Source of the DNA: Salminus brasiliensis
Lineage: Eukaryota; Chordata; Actinopteri; Characiformes; Bryconidae
Assembly (NCBI RefSeq): GCF_030463535.1
Contig: NC_132880.1
Span: 39,251,842 to 39,315,841, forward strand
Reading direction: 5' to 3'
Length of the DNA stretch: 64,000 nt
Positions 1-40,736 of the stretch are shown one piece after another. The position numbers and the translations under genes are program-made. The first letter of the stretch is position 1; every line of letters starts with the position of its first letter. The notes below the pieces were generated by a model, which ran no database searches, was not told where the DNA came from, and saw only the letters and a program-made list of their open reading frames with translations.

Positions 1-1044
1 TACTTATCCCCCATATCACAACGCAACGTAACCCATTAAACCATGTGTTCTGGCTTTGCACTCTGAGGCCAATGAATAAGAATATAAATGCTTTTTTGGC
101 CTGCTTTAAGGAAGCAGATGGAGGATGAAAGTCCCAGAGATCAGGGTGAGGCCTGGCCTTTTGATGGGCAGTGCATGTGGTAGATGGGCTTCTAATTAAA
201 GAGCTGGGCCCTTGTGTGCGCCTCTATTTTCATTCAGTTCTGGCTTTCACTGAAGACTGGCCAGAGGAATGTTGTTTCAGAGTGTGTGTATGTGTGGTTC
301 TCCCTGCGATCCTCAGTTGCTCTCAAATTTTGTTGTGAGTAGAGAGCCTTCTTTAAGGTGCAGAAAGTAAGCAATCCTTATTTAGCTCAGATATAGATAA
401 TCTGGCAGTGTCAGTATTTTCTTACCTACATCCAAAACCACCGAGCGGAAATGCAGGGTATTTGTCCTGAACAGCTTCTCTCCCATCATCTATTCAAACC
501 CGTTCCCACACACTAGTCTTACAAATCCATTTATCTCTCTTCCCTGCCTTTTGCCTAAAGGATATGTTACATTAAGTCCTGAAAAGACTCATATCTCCTC
601 CTTTCAATTGTGTAGAGTTGGAAGTAGAAACCGAGATGTTTCTAAACTGCTTTTTGAGACCTGAGGGCTTTCCTTTGCAAGTTTTGTGTATCATCATGAA
701 AATGACATTAGACCTGCGTAGCATTCTAACTTACCATATTTACAGTATAACTATCAAAAAAGCATGTGCTCATAGATGTTAAAAACTTTAATGGAAACTG
801 ATGTTTGCCAAAGTTCATTCACAAAACATATGAAGGAAAAGGATGTCTTGTTTAACTTACAGCAGCAGTATTCACTCTTTATTAGCCCAAACCTGTTTTA
901 AAGGCCTCCAACTTCACATATTTCTAAATGCTCTCAAGATGAAAATGTGGTTTTAACTAGTCATTTTCTTGCATTATTTTTATTTATTTATATTTATTTC
1001 TTAGTACTAAACAGGCTTTTTGGTTTCTGTATGCATACACACTT
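1..1044. other. cdk6 intron, left edge
   Basis: Intron sequence 5' of the first visible cdk6 exon. I see no coding exon, RNA gene or clear repeat; short AT-rich runs only. Confidence 0.6.
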
Positions 1045-2100
1045 ACTGAACACTTCATAAGAAACACCTGTACACCCGCTTATTCATGCAGCCCAGCAGT
1101 GTCAGTTAATGTTCACATCATTCAATAGAATTGGTGGATTTTGAGCATGGTATGATTGTTGGTGTCAGATGGGCTGGTTTGAGTATTTCTAGAACTGCTG
1201 ATCTCTTGAGATTTTCAGCACAACAGTCTGTAGAGTTTACATATTATGGTGTAATCAAGAAAAAGCATCCAGTGAGTGGTAGTTCTGCAGATGGAAACGT
1301 CTTGTTAATGAGAGAGGTCAACAGAAGATGGCCGGGCTGGTTCGAGCTGTCAGAAACATTACAGAATCTCAGATAACTGCTCTCTACAATTGTGATGAGG
1401 AGAAAAAAACATCTCAGAATGCACAACAGTTACAACATTAAGGTGGATGGGCTACAACAGTAGAATGTCACATTGGGTTCCACCTTTGTCAGCCAAGAAC
1501 AGAAAGCTGAGGCTGCAGTGAGCTCAAGAACTGGACAGTTGAAGTCTGTAAAAAAGGTAGCCCGGTAGCCTGGCCAACATCTTGAATCCATGGACTCAAT
1601 CTGCCTTGTGTCAACAGTCCAGGCTGGTGGAAGTGGTGTAAAGGTGTGTGAGATGTTTTCTTGGTACACTTTCGGCCTGTTAATACCAATCAATCATCGC
1701 TTAAATGCCATGGACTATTTGAGTATTGCTGCTGACCATGCACATCCCTTCATGGTCACAATTTACCAGTTGTCTTAACAGCAACTTTTAGCATGATGAC
1801 ACATCATGTCCTAAAGCTAAAGTCATTTCATGAACATGACAGTAAATTCTTCAGTGTTCTTCAGTGGCTCTGCCAATCATCACCAATAAAAAAAAATCCT
1901 GTAGAACAGCTTTGGGATGTGGTGGAACGGAAGATCTGCAGCTTGAGAATGCTTTTGGAAAATCTGCAGGAAAATTGTGTGATGCAGTCAAGTCATCATG
2001 GACCAAAATCTCAAAGGAATCTGTTCAACTTCTTGTGAAGTTCATGCCACGAAGAACTGAGGTTGTTTTGTGAGCAAAAGAAGGCTCTATGCTGTATTAG
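1045..2100 (+). mobile_element. Decayed Tc1/mariner transposon, copy 1
   Basis: The 5' part (acacctgtacacccgctt, about 1065) resembles the terminal region of a common fish Tc1-like element. Reading frames along the plus strand give transposase pieces: an N-terminal helix-turn-helix region (DFEHGMIVGVRWAGLSISR), a middle DDE part (QAGGSGVKV, then TFGLLIPINH) and a C-terminal part (FHEHDSKFFSVLQW, PVEQLWDVVERKI). Frameshifts and stops separate the pieces, so the element is dead. A second copy of the same family lies at 58240-59365. Confidence 0.82.
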
Positions 2101-3058
2101 TTAACAATTAGTGTAGTATATCAATCCATGCTGAATATTAATGGGTCGGGATACTGTTGAATTAGGTGGATATATGGACAACAATTGGTTTCCCTGGCAT
2201 CACAAAAACAGTGAATTCAAAACGAGAGGTTTTTACAGCTTAGTTTCCATGTACGAACTCCAGAAACTATGAAGTGAAAATGTTTGTTTAATTAAAAATA
2301 TGAATCGTGGCCATCAGTGATGATTAAAAACAGAACATTCTCAAGACATTTTCAGTTTTTTGGGGAGGAAACTGCAAACCAGGGCACAGACAAGTATTAT
2401 AATCATAACCAGTTATTCATTTCTGTTATATACACGTTAATTGGACAGACAGACCTGTATTAATTCTGCATTAGCCTGTTTAAATTACAGGTTGCCGATA
2501 GACACAGCACAACCTAAGGTTTGGGAACAAATCAGATATAGAACAACACAATGAGCATCTGCCAGTGAACTTGAGTGAGTGATTCATGCTTTCTTTATGT
2601 ACAAGTGCGATGCCTGCTTCCGTCCACAATGAGATTAAGAAGCCATGTGAGAATACGGATGAATGCCACATGTTGAATAAAGTCAGATTTCATTTTAATG
2701 GGCTGTACAGATTTTCTAAAGCACACCAGATAATGGCCATCAGAGACAGAAGATGAGCTCTAGTGCAGTTTTCCTAAAGACCCCCAACAACTTCATTCAC
2801 ACCCCCCCTCACCCAGAAGGACACCAGATTGCAGTGGTCCCATCCACCCCCCTACCGCTCCCCCAGTCCTTTCCAAGCCCCTGTCCTGCCCACTCCTGCC
2901 TCATTTCAGACCCACCGCATGCTAATTGATGAAAGAGGGCCCCAGGAATCAAACGAGCTGGAAGGACAGCAAGCGGCTGGCGCTGGACTGGGGAGTGCGG
3001 CTGGGCCCTCCAGCCCGACGCTCGTCTCAGGCCGGTCCCTGCCCCATAAAGGAGAGCC
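2101..3058. other. cdk6 intron, no recognised feature
   Basis: Unique-looking intron sequence. Short open frames exist on both strands but have no splice or family support. Confidence 0.5.
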
Positions 3059-3170
3059 TAATGAAGCATGGGGAGGGAATTACACTAACGCTAACTGGCA
3101 GATGTCCTGCATTGTGCCTGGCTACAATAAACAATATGGCCTCCTCTCATGAATTAGCATGAGAAAGGGG
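3059..3170. promoter_or_regulatory. Candidate intronic enhancer / conserved noncoding element
   Basis: A compact block holds a SOX/FOX-like ACAATAAACAAT (3124-3135) followed 12 bp later by CATGAATTAGCATG (3148-3161), whose complement resembles a POU/octamer site. Both sit in otherwise repeat-free intron sequence. Regulatory function is inferred from motif clustering only. Confidence 0.3.
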
Positions 3171-4869
3171 AGTGCCTTCTGGAGGCTCTGTTTTGACTGC
3201 TGTTTTTTGGGTGTTTTTATGGGTTTTTTTCTTTTTGGCCTTTTCTCTTTTTCCTCAACTCTCCGTCCACGTCTTTTTGCGGAAGAGGTGCTTTTGAGGG
3301 CAGGTGTTGTGGGGATTTGGCATTTAGGCTGTGTGAGGTACTCAGCCTTGGTGTTTCAAGTTGATGCTGCTTCAGCTGTTTCGGCTATAGTATAATCAAT
3401 ATTTAAAATTTTACCAAGAAAAGATGATCAAGTTAAACCTCAAACTGCATTAAACAGCATTTCCAAAGTTTTTGCACAGCAAACTACAAGGAAAGATTTA
3501 AAGATTGCTGCTTATAGACTTTACATTATTAAAAGTTTTCCCCATATAAGTTTTTTTCCCCATTTCCCATCATATTTGGGGTTTTAATTCCTTTTTAATA
3601 CACATTACATACACAGGTCACCCTTATTAACCCTTTAATGACAGCTTTTCAATAGTCTCGGCACAGCCTGAAGTTAACTCATCTGAGACAACAAAGGAGA
3701 GCTGGGGTGAGTGTTTGTGTGTTTGTCTTTGGGTCATTATTCTGTAATTGTGATTTTGTTCCCCCCCTTTTCTTTTTTATTGGGAGGAGGAAACGTGGCA
3801 ATAAGGCTTGAAGCCAATGTGGAGGAACTGATGTGTTAGGTGGGGGGTGATGCTGTTGCGCCAGACTGCCTGTGCCACGGCAGGTTGGTGGGTCTGGTAG
3901 GTCATGGCTGGATGGGCATTCAGAAAGGGCCCTTGTTTATGCTGGCTGCCAGGCACACAGGCCTTACTCTCTCACACACACACGTTTCCTGGGCCCTAGC
4001 CCCCTTTATACGCATTGTCACAGCACGTAACCCCCCTCTTTGCCCCCTCCCACTCCAACCCAGACCCCTTCCCCAGGCACAGCCAGATCCGCGCCGTTTG
4101 CAAATGTTTTCTGCTTGAGTGTGCACCCCATTGTTTCAGTGCTTTTAATCACTCACCAGCTGGTTGGGGAGTGAATGGAGCCGCGGGCCCGGATCCATGT
4201 CACTTGTGAGGTCTTGGAGGCAGGTTTCTGGAGGGTTAGCCTGCCACTGCTTGATGCCTCCAATTTGGAGCAATTCATGCAGCAACTTGTGCACAAACAC
4301 CTCTCTCTCTTTCTTTCCCTCCTTCTCTTCCGTCGGCCCCAGTTTTTTTTAGCTATCACTCAGGCAGCTCCCTGCAGCCTCAGTGGCCGTGGCTTTCTTC
4401 TGCTGTCGTTGTGTAAGTTTCACCAGAGGAAATGGCAGTTAAGCCATTCTCTCTCCCTCTCTCTCTCTCTCTTTCTCACTCTCTCCTTTTCTCTCCCGAG
4501 TCAGTGGCATTAGGGGCTGCTCTCTGGCTGGCCCGCAGACTGAACAAGTGATTGTGGGACAGCTGCAGGGAAGTGGAGGCCCAGCAGAACGGGGCCTTAA
4601 AGTAACATGTCTTTCCGGCTCCACATTCATGTCAGTTATCAACATCTGCCTCGCTCCAGATTTAAAGCGACATGCTCGTTTTTTCCCCCCCTCTCAATCC
4701 TGAAACCATCTCACGATTGTGAACTGATTGCCCAGAGAACTCCTTGAAATATCATATGTTCTAAGATGTCTCCTCGGTCATCCTATTTGCTTGGTTCCTT
4801 CAGGCTACTTTGAGATGTTTGGGCCTGACGTGTTAGGAATAGCCCATGTTTCTGTGTTTGTTTTCACAG
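3171..4869. other. cdk6 intron with CT microsatellite
   Basis: Intron up to the 4870 exon. It contains a CT-rich run at about 4447-4495 and GC-richer sequence at 3840-4240. No coding exon is supported. Confidence 0.5.
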
Positions 4870-33914
<29,045 letters not shown>

Positions 33915-34115
33915 AAGACTTCTAGCCTTTTTTTAAGACTCACTGTGCCCAAGGCACTAAATCCCAACCCCACTTTTTGAACTTGTCTTCCATCGCAACA
34001 TTACATGCTGCTTTTAGGTCTCTTTGAAGTATTACAGCAACTTTTGGTTGATCTGTTTTCACTGCTGCCAGGCAGTTCAAGCCCTGCCAGAGGGTAAATT
34101 CACTCTGCCTGGGGC

Positions 34116-34121
34116 AATAAA
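34116..34121 (+). terminator. Candidate proximal cdk6 poly(A) signal
   Basis: An AATAAA lies about 200 bp after the cdk6 stop, followed by an A-rich run. It could give a short-UTR isoform. Confidence 0.35.
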
Positions 34122-37100
34122 AAAAAACAAACAAACAAAAAACATCAGAAGCTGCTTTCCTGCCTGCCTGTCTTCCCTAGCAGGAAGTCCCTCTGCTCAG
34201 AGGAAACTCTACTGCCAGCTACCTGATACAGAGGCTGCTACACCACCATGCCAGGGCTCATTCTGTCCTTCTTTGGGTGTCAATTAGATACAACTGCCAG
34301 GACTCAACTGCCTTTCTTCACTGCTCCGGATCAACAAGCTTGGGTTTCGCTGCCTCACACTGACCTGGTTTCACACTTCGGACCCCGCAAACACTTAGAG
34401 CTGTCACTGATAACGTGGGTCTGTTGAACAGACCCTCTGTATAAAGATGTAATCGCACACTCACACTCTTATGAAAGAGTAGCTCATGCTTTTAAATGGC
34501 CCATGGGTTAATGGGCCAAATGATTTTTGGTTTAGATTGAATTGTCCCTTGTCTCCTTGGGGCCATTCCCTGCCCAAGGCTGAGGGCTGGTCTTTTTTTG
34601 TGGACCTTTTTTTTGTGAACAGCAATTGACATGCATTCAACGCCTTAGAGAGGACGATGAAATCATATGACTTTGGTTTCACTCCTCTCCACCGTCAAGG
34701 CCTTAGTGATCCTGCCCAGCCCAGTAAGACCAAAAAAAAACTTCAGGCTGATTTTCTGGACACATGCTAAGCCTAGTCCCCACTGGCAGTGTAATTGAGT
34801 CCAAGGCTAGACTTACTCTGTGTCTGGAAAACCAACCCTTAGACTTCTAGCAAAATGTAACAGCGCATTATAGTCTACTCCTACATACATTGTTCGTTCT
34901 ACTTTGTACACTGTTCAATTATTATTATTATTATTATTGTTTTTTATTTCAGTGTTGATCGTTGATGACTTTTGTTTGTGTGATTTTTGTCATGTCTTAA
35001 TTTTAGTTGACTTGAAGGTGTAGGGACTTGTGTTAGCGAATGCTATGTCCCATGTATGACTTCATACAGAGTGCACCCTGCTGTCAGGGACATGGCATAG
35101 TTGATAGCTAGAGGCTGGTATAGTTAGATGTAGTTAGGAAGGGAGCCCCTCGTTGGGCAGCATGTTGCTATTAGAATGGACGGCTATTAAAAAAGCAAGA
35201 GGAGATGTAAACGTGGGAGCAGATGCCGGTGGCTCAACATTACGCGAGAGCAGATAGATAGCTGTAGATGTGTAGAGACGGCTAACGAGACGTTAAAGAG
35301 GTTAGGTTAAAAGAAAGGGTTAGAAGGGTAAGGTGATAATTGTATGACTGCTGGAATTCAGGACGTTGTTGTACATACCGTTTAAACGTCTTATTTCCTT
35401 ATAAGGGTAAGATTATATCCTTCCATTTTTAAAAATTTCTCTTAGATGTTGGTGGGGAGGTCAAAAAGCAACGCAGCCTCTTGTCTGGCTGTTCGGATAA
35501 GTTTGGATGTGAGGGAGGAAAGTGAGGAAAGGAAGGAGGGAAGGAAAGGAAGGATGCTGCTTTTTTTTTGTTTGTTTTACGATGTGGTCCAGGACTAAGA
35601 CTAAACTGAGGAGAAGCTACACACAGGCACTGTATCGTAGACCTTAATCCACAGGTTCATCCAGATAAGCACTGGTGCTTTCTTCATACACTCAGGATCT
35701 CAGTAGACTCAATGGTTCGTATTTATCAGTTAGCTCGAAGTAGGCTCTACCGATCATATAGTTACCAGCACACATCTGATACCTGATAAATACGACTCGC
35801 TCTGTCCCACTCTTCACTCTCAGGTTCTATTTATGGTTGTAGTTTTAGATTCAACACGTTTCAGGTTTGACTCCGCTCGGTCGTTTTTAATATAACATTA
35901 GCGCATATTGAAATGAAGTCTGCAGACTATTCACTGTATTAATAAACTCCACAATAACAGTACAATACATGTTGCTATATTTATGAGTATACATACATAT
36001 ACACACACACAGATGCTCAGCAGATTACTGGTAACTTCAGCCATTTTAACACTGTAACATGGCATTCTGGACTCATCTTTGAACTGATGATAATTTTAAT
36101 AGTAATAATAGCAATAATAATAAAACCACGAGGCAGTCGTCTCTCTTTCCTTTCTGATTGCTGTCCTAACAGCTCCTCACACTCTTTATACTGCTAACAT
36201 GCTTCTTCTCTCTCTCGGTCAGTCCCTCGCGTTCCATGCGACGCGGCTTGCGTTCGCATGGCCGCCACAGCGGCGCGTTTCCCTCTTCCAAACAGACGGC
36301 AAAAGAAAGAGTGATGTTTAGATGTTTTCTGTGGGCATTAGATGTCAAACAATACACCTATTTGCGTGTCAGAAATGTAACTGTAGGCCTTTTGATTGTG
36401 GCTTTTACTCAGCAACCATCCTTCTCTATACTCGATTTCATGAGGTTGAAAGGGTCTCGAGTTTCTCAAGACAGTGTTTTGGAATATTGAGTTATTGAAG
36501 CTTAAAGCTTTGGAATGTAAAATGTTATGCTAGTTATAAATGTAAATGTTGACTGGCTGTGATGGCTATGCTGACACGAAAAAAAAAGAAAAAGAAAAAA
36601 ACAGCACCTTGAATTCACCCATCTCATCACTTCCCCCGGTGTGGAACATACAAAAAGCTTTTCGGTGAAGTTTCTATTGTTTTTCAAGTGTTTTCAAGTT
36701 GTCGAATGCATGAGGGTGACGTAAACAATAAATAAACGCAAATATTCCAGTTTGTACTCTTTACTTTAATTGGAATTGAAACAAATGTAATCAGCTGTAT
36801 TATTATTGTACTTAATCAGTCATAACTGTCTCTGAACACGTATCATATTGCTGGATAGTGGTACTTTTGTGTTGTTTATTTTTTTGGTATGCTCTTCAGC
36901 TCCTTTAAACTTGGCCTCCACTTTAGATGTAGTCCCTATGTTTTATTTATTGGCATTTCAATGGTGATTCTTGCGTGAAGAATCAAGCCTGTATAATTGG
37001 GTGGTGGTGGTGGTGGTGTACCGATGGTGCTATAAGTATTGTCTAAACTTGAAAAGATTCTGTGGGGCAAAAAAGGATCAGTAGATCTTAAAAGAACAGT

Positions 37101-38796
37101 CAGTAGTGGTGGTCCGAGGCTTTCTAGTTCTCATTACCTGTCTTTCTCTACAGAGAACAACCTTTATTCAAAAATAAGACTATTTTTTAAGCTGGAATGT
37201 TTAAACTGTGGTTTGTATGAACTGCTACAATGGTGGTTCTCAGCTCCTGGGGATCTCTTCTTGCCCTGCACAGCTTCAACTGTTCCCTGCCTGCAGCCTA
37301 ACAAATGAGCTCTTTCAGCTTGATGATTTGCTGGTGAGCTGGGTCTGAGATGTTTTGGGGTAAGGGTCTACTTGACTGTTGAACTGTTGAAGGCAGGAAG
37401 TCCCCAGGACCACTGTGCTAGATAAGTCACGTGATTTACTTACCATTTGCCTTACATGCTACATAAAGCTGATGAACAGACTCTGTTCACTCTGTTCAGA
37501 CATGCATACATATTGCAGAGCTTTCGTTCTACTGAATTTCCCTGTTTCTGCGTATTCAAAGTTCTGGAGCTACGACGCTTACAATCTATCAATTCTTAAA
37601 GCTGTATCCAGTGTTGAGTCTGGCAATTTCTCTCACTGCTAACCATGTTTTTGTATTGTTTTTGTGTGCACCACATGTATGGGGGTCGATGTACTTCTTT
37701 ATATTTCACTGGAAAATTGAGCAAACTGTGTTGAGATGTTTGTGATGTATTTTGTGTTTCTCCAGCTTTCCACTTTTTAAAGCAGAATAGTTACCAGAAT
37801 AGGCTTGTTTTTTTTGCTTTTTTATAATTTGTTGTTCTGTGCTATGAATTTGCCTAATTGATCATTCTGATATTTACTGATATACGATATTATTGCTTTC
37901 TTTTTTCTACATAGCAGTCTTTTAAACATACACAGTGAGTAGACGGTAGTTTTGGCCAGTGCTTCATGTGTGTTTATGTAGGTTTTAGGACGTTTGCTCT
38001 GAAAGCTGGTGTACCATGAATTTGGTCCACAGTCTTTGTGTCACTACTTGATGTGGGTGGCACACACCAATTCATGGAATGTCGCTCGTATTAGGGATGT
38101 ACGACACTTGCTATATAGTATTTGAATTTTTATTGCTTTCTTTGTTTTGTGATTTTTCAGAACGTGTGCTCAGTTGTGTGTTCAATCATGAGCTACAATA
38201 GATTGTATGGGTATTTCCTTCTCCAATAGACAGTCCATTTCAACTTGTTGAATGTTTTTGAGCAAGAAAGGCATGTGACGGCTTCGTAACGTACCTAATG
38301 CGACAAATGAATATCACACACATCAGATGTTTTAATTTATTATAGGCTGCACTTAAAAAACAAACAAATAATCGAATGACAGTGGATTACCACAGTCAGC
38401 ACCTATGAAGTAGATCAGTTATAACAGCTTACACAACACACACACACAATAACACACAAAATACTATAACAATAAACAAGAAACAGTTGTTTTATTGCTG
38501 CCTTTCCTGCTTATGTTGAGTTTAAAGCTTTGATTGAATAATATGTCCAAGTTCTTCATGAACCAAATTAAGCATCAATGTCACAGCACCTTTTTAGTTT
38601 TTGTATTTTTGGCTGGGTGGGTTGTGTGGGTTGGGGTGTAAAGATGAATGACAGATGGGTTTCGCAATTTTTTTTATATCTGTTTTCCCTTTGAACTGGT
38701 TTGCTGCTAATTTACCCATAGGTTCCACTCCAATAGACGAGGAAAGAGAGGCCCATAAAAAGTGGTTTAAATTTGATGCAAATGACAAAATAGACA

Positions 38797-38874
38797 AATA
38801 AAGCTGCTTGTGATGTGTGCCACATTTGTAACTGCCTGTCAATGTTTTTATTATTATTTTTTTCTTTAAATAAA
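38797..38874 (+). terminator. Candidate distal cdk6 poly(A) signals
   Basis: Two AATAAA hexamers (38797-38802 and 38869-38874) are followed by a T-rich stretch near 38900-38920, resembling a downstream element. Assignment to cdk6 is inferred from strand and the absence of other plus-strand genes nearby. Confidence 0.4.
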
Positions 38875-39751
38875 TATTTTAGTAAGTAAAATTACTTGGT
38901 CTGTTTTTTTTGTTGTTGTTTTATGCATGCTGGTCCATTTCTGTGCATTTTTTATTTAACTCACCCGATCAAAACTGCAGTGTGATGCATTGTGTGGACA
39001 AAGATGATGTCAGTAGTGTATAAATACTGCTTACTGAGAGCTTTTAGTGCTCACTTGGCTGTAGCTTAGAGCCTAGCTTTTTAGTGCATGTCTTCCATTG
39101 ATGAAGGCGATGAAGTCTGGGGTCTTAATTTCACACTCCTTTCAGCAGGTGGCAGTATGCACTGTAAGCTGGTCTGCAAACTGTTGTAATCCTCTTTGAA
39201 GAAGAAGAAGAGGTTCAGCTCTATTTCGTTACACAGGGTCCCTAAGCAGTGCACTTCCACTCCACACACACTGATGAGAAGATGCAGGTTACAGTGTTTG
39301 CATTAAACATTACTATGCTTTTAAATCAAAACACACACACACACACATTACATCAGCACAAAATGTAGATAAAAGTGTTTAAGCAGAGCAAAATAAGTAA
39401 GTCCACATAATAATGATGCAGTAAAGTATCAATCTGGTGTCTTCTTGACGTCCACAGACTGATGACCTAAAAGCGAAGTTCATTTTGTGTTAAGCGCCAT
39501 TTTTGAGGGAATTTTTGAAGTCTGTGATGATCTGTAGTCGACTCAAATAAGCTGTGTGTTGGTTTTCTGTCTTCTAAAGTAGAAGAGGGTTCATCCAGCA
39601 CTAGTATTGATGGCCAACACATCACCCAAACAGCACTCGTCCCTGCTGCCGGGTGTTGGCCAGCACTCCCACCAGCACATCCAAAGCTGCTGGCACAACA
39701 ACCGCCACATCTCACAGCGGCCAGAACACCATCAGACACTTCCTAAAGCAG

Positions 39752-39872
39752 CTTTGTAAAGTTGGTAAAGAACCCTTAAATTGGTATAGCACCTTTTTGA
39801 TGGCTTAAAGCTGTTCATGCTCACACTACTTTGGTGACTATGGCATTGCTTAAGGAACCCGTGTGCCCCTTT
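39752..39872. mobile_element. Foldback MITE remnant, copy 4
   Basis: taaagaacccttaaattgg, a tagcacctttttgatgg segment and actatggcattgcttaagga match the other foldback copies. Too decayed to define ends. Confidence 0.5.
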
Positions 39873-39879
39873 GTCAAAA

Positions 39880-40165
39880 ATGCAGTGGTTTAGTGGTGAA
39901 AGTGCTGGACTATAAATCATAAGGCTGGATCTGGAATTATTTTATTTGCTTGTTTATTTATTTGCCGGCTCTGGCTATAGATACCCAAGCAGTTCTAATG
40001 CAGAGATCATTCTAAACTACTATTCTCAACTACAGGACCAATGAGCACACAACCTCACCCGAAGCAGTTGGGGGTTAGGTCCTTTGCTCAAGGGCATCTC
40101 ATCCATGAATGTTCAGAAAACACGGTTCTTTCATTTCCCCCACCCTCACTTACCTGCAAGTCCAG
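39880..40165. mobile_element. Decayed SINE-like segment
   Basis: gtttagtggtgaaagtgctg and ctataaatcataaggctgg look like the A- and B-box part of a tRNA-derived repeat; gggttaggtcctttgctcaa further right is a motif seen in fish SINE bodies. Assignment is by resemblance only. Confidence 0.4.
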
Positions 40166-40730
40166 AAGATCAGATCAGCAACCTTCTGGTCCCAAGCCTC
40201 CATCTCTGACCTTTAGACCACAGTTGACCTGTGCTCCATGTACTTGATGTGTTCATATATTGTGCTGTTTATTTAGTGATGTGTGTATATTGTCTTAGTA
40301 CACACTCTTGTCTCATGTAGTCTTGTGTAAGGTGCTGCTGTTGAGTGTTTGCACCATAGGCCTGAAGATCCACCTTTTATTCCAGTGTAGTTTTAATGGG
40401 TTGTATTAAGGATTGTATTATAGACTCCCTGGACAGCCTTCATTAAGACATCTACTGTTCACTTTATTTCATTTTATTTAATCACAGTATTTTAATGCTT
40501 ATCTTCACTTAAGACTATTTTTGGCTCCATTCGGAAGATCAGAAGATCTTAACATATTACCCAAACCTTCATTTACAAATAATAAGTCTGTATTCTCAGC
40601 TGGGAATGAAGTTTTACTGGTCTTTAAAAGTTGGTGCTTAATTAATATCATTGTATTTATGACGTGTTCCAGCTGTTTTACCACTACAGTGCAAGAAAAC
40701 CAAGAGAGAAACACATTTAATGCATTTAAA

Positions 40731-40736
40731 TTTATT
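40731..40736 (-). terminator. Candidate poly(A) signal of the minus-strand gene
   Basis: AATAAA on the minus strand, 88 bp beyond the stop codon of the coiled-coil exon. Confidence 0.4.

Larger units (their letters stand above)
33915..38900 (+). other. cdk6: Probable long cdk6 3' UTR
   Basis: No splice-supported coding sequence or dense transposon content is seen for about 5 kb after the cdk6 stop. AATAAA hexamers lie at 34116, 35941, 36727/36731, 38797 and 38869. Human CDK6 also has a very long 3' UTR. The distal end near 38.9 kb is inferred from the last clustered hexamers; transcript data would fix it. Confidence 0.5.
38901..40730. other. Intergenic region between cdk6 and the minus-strand gene
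   Basis: No coding exon is supported. It holds a foldback MITE remnant (about 39752-39872) and a decayed SINE-like segment (about 39880-40165). Confidence 0.5.
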
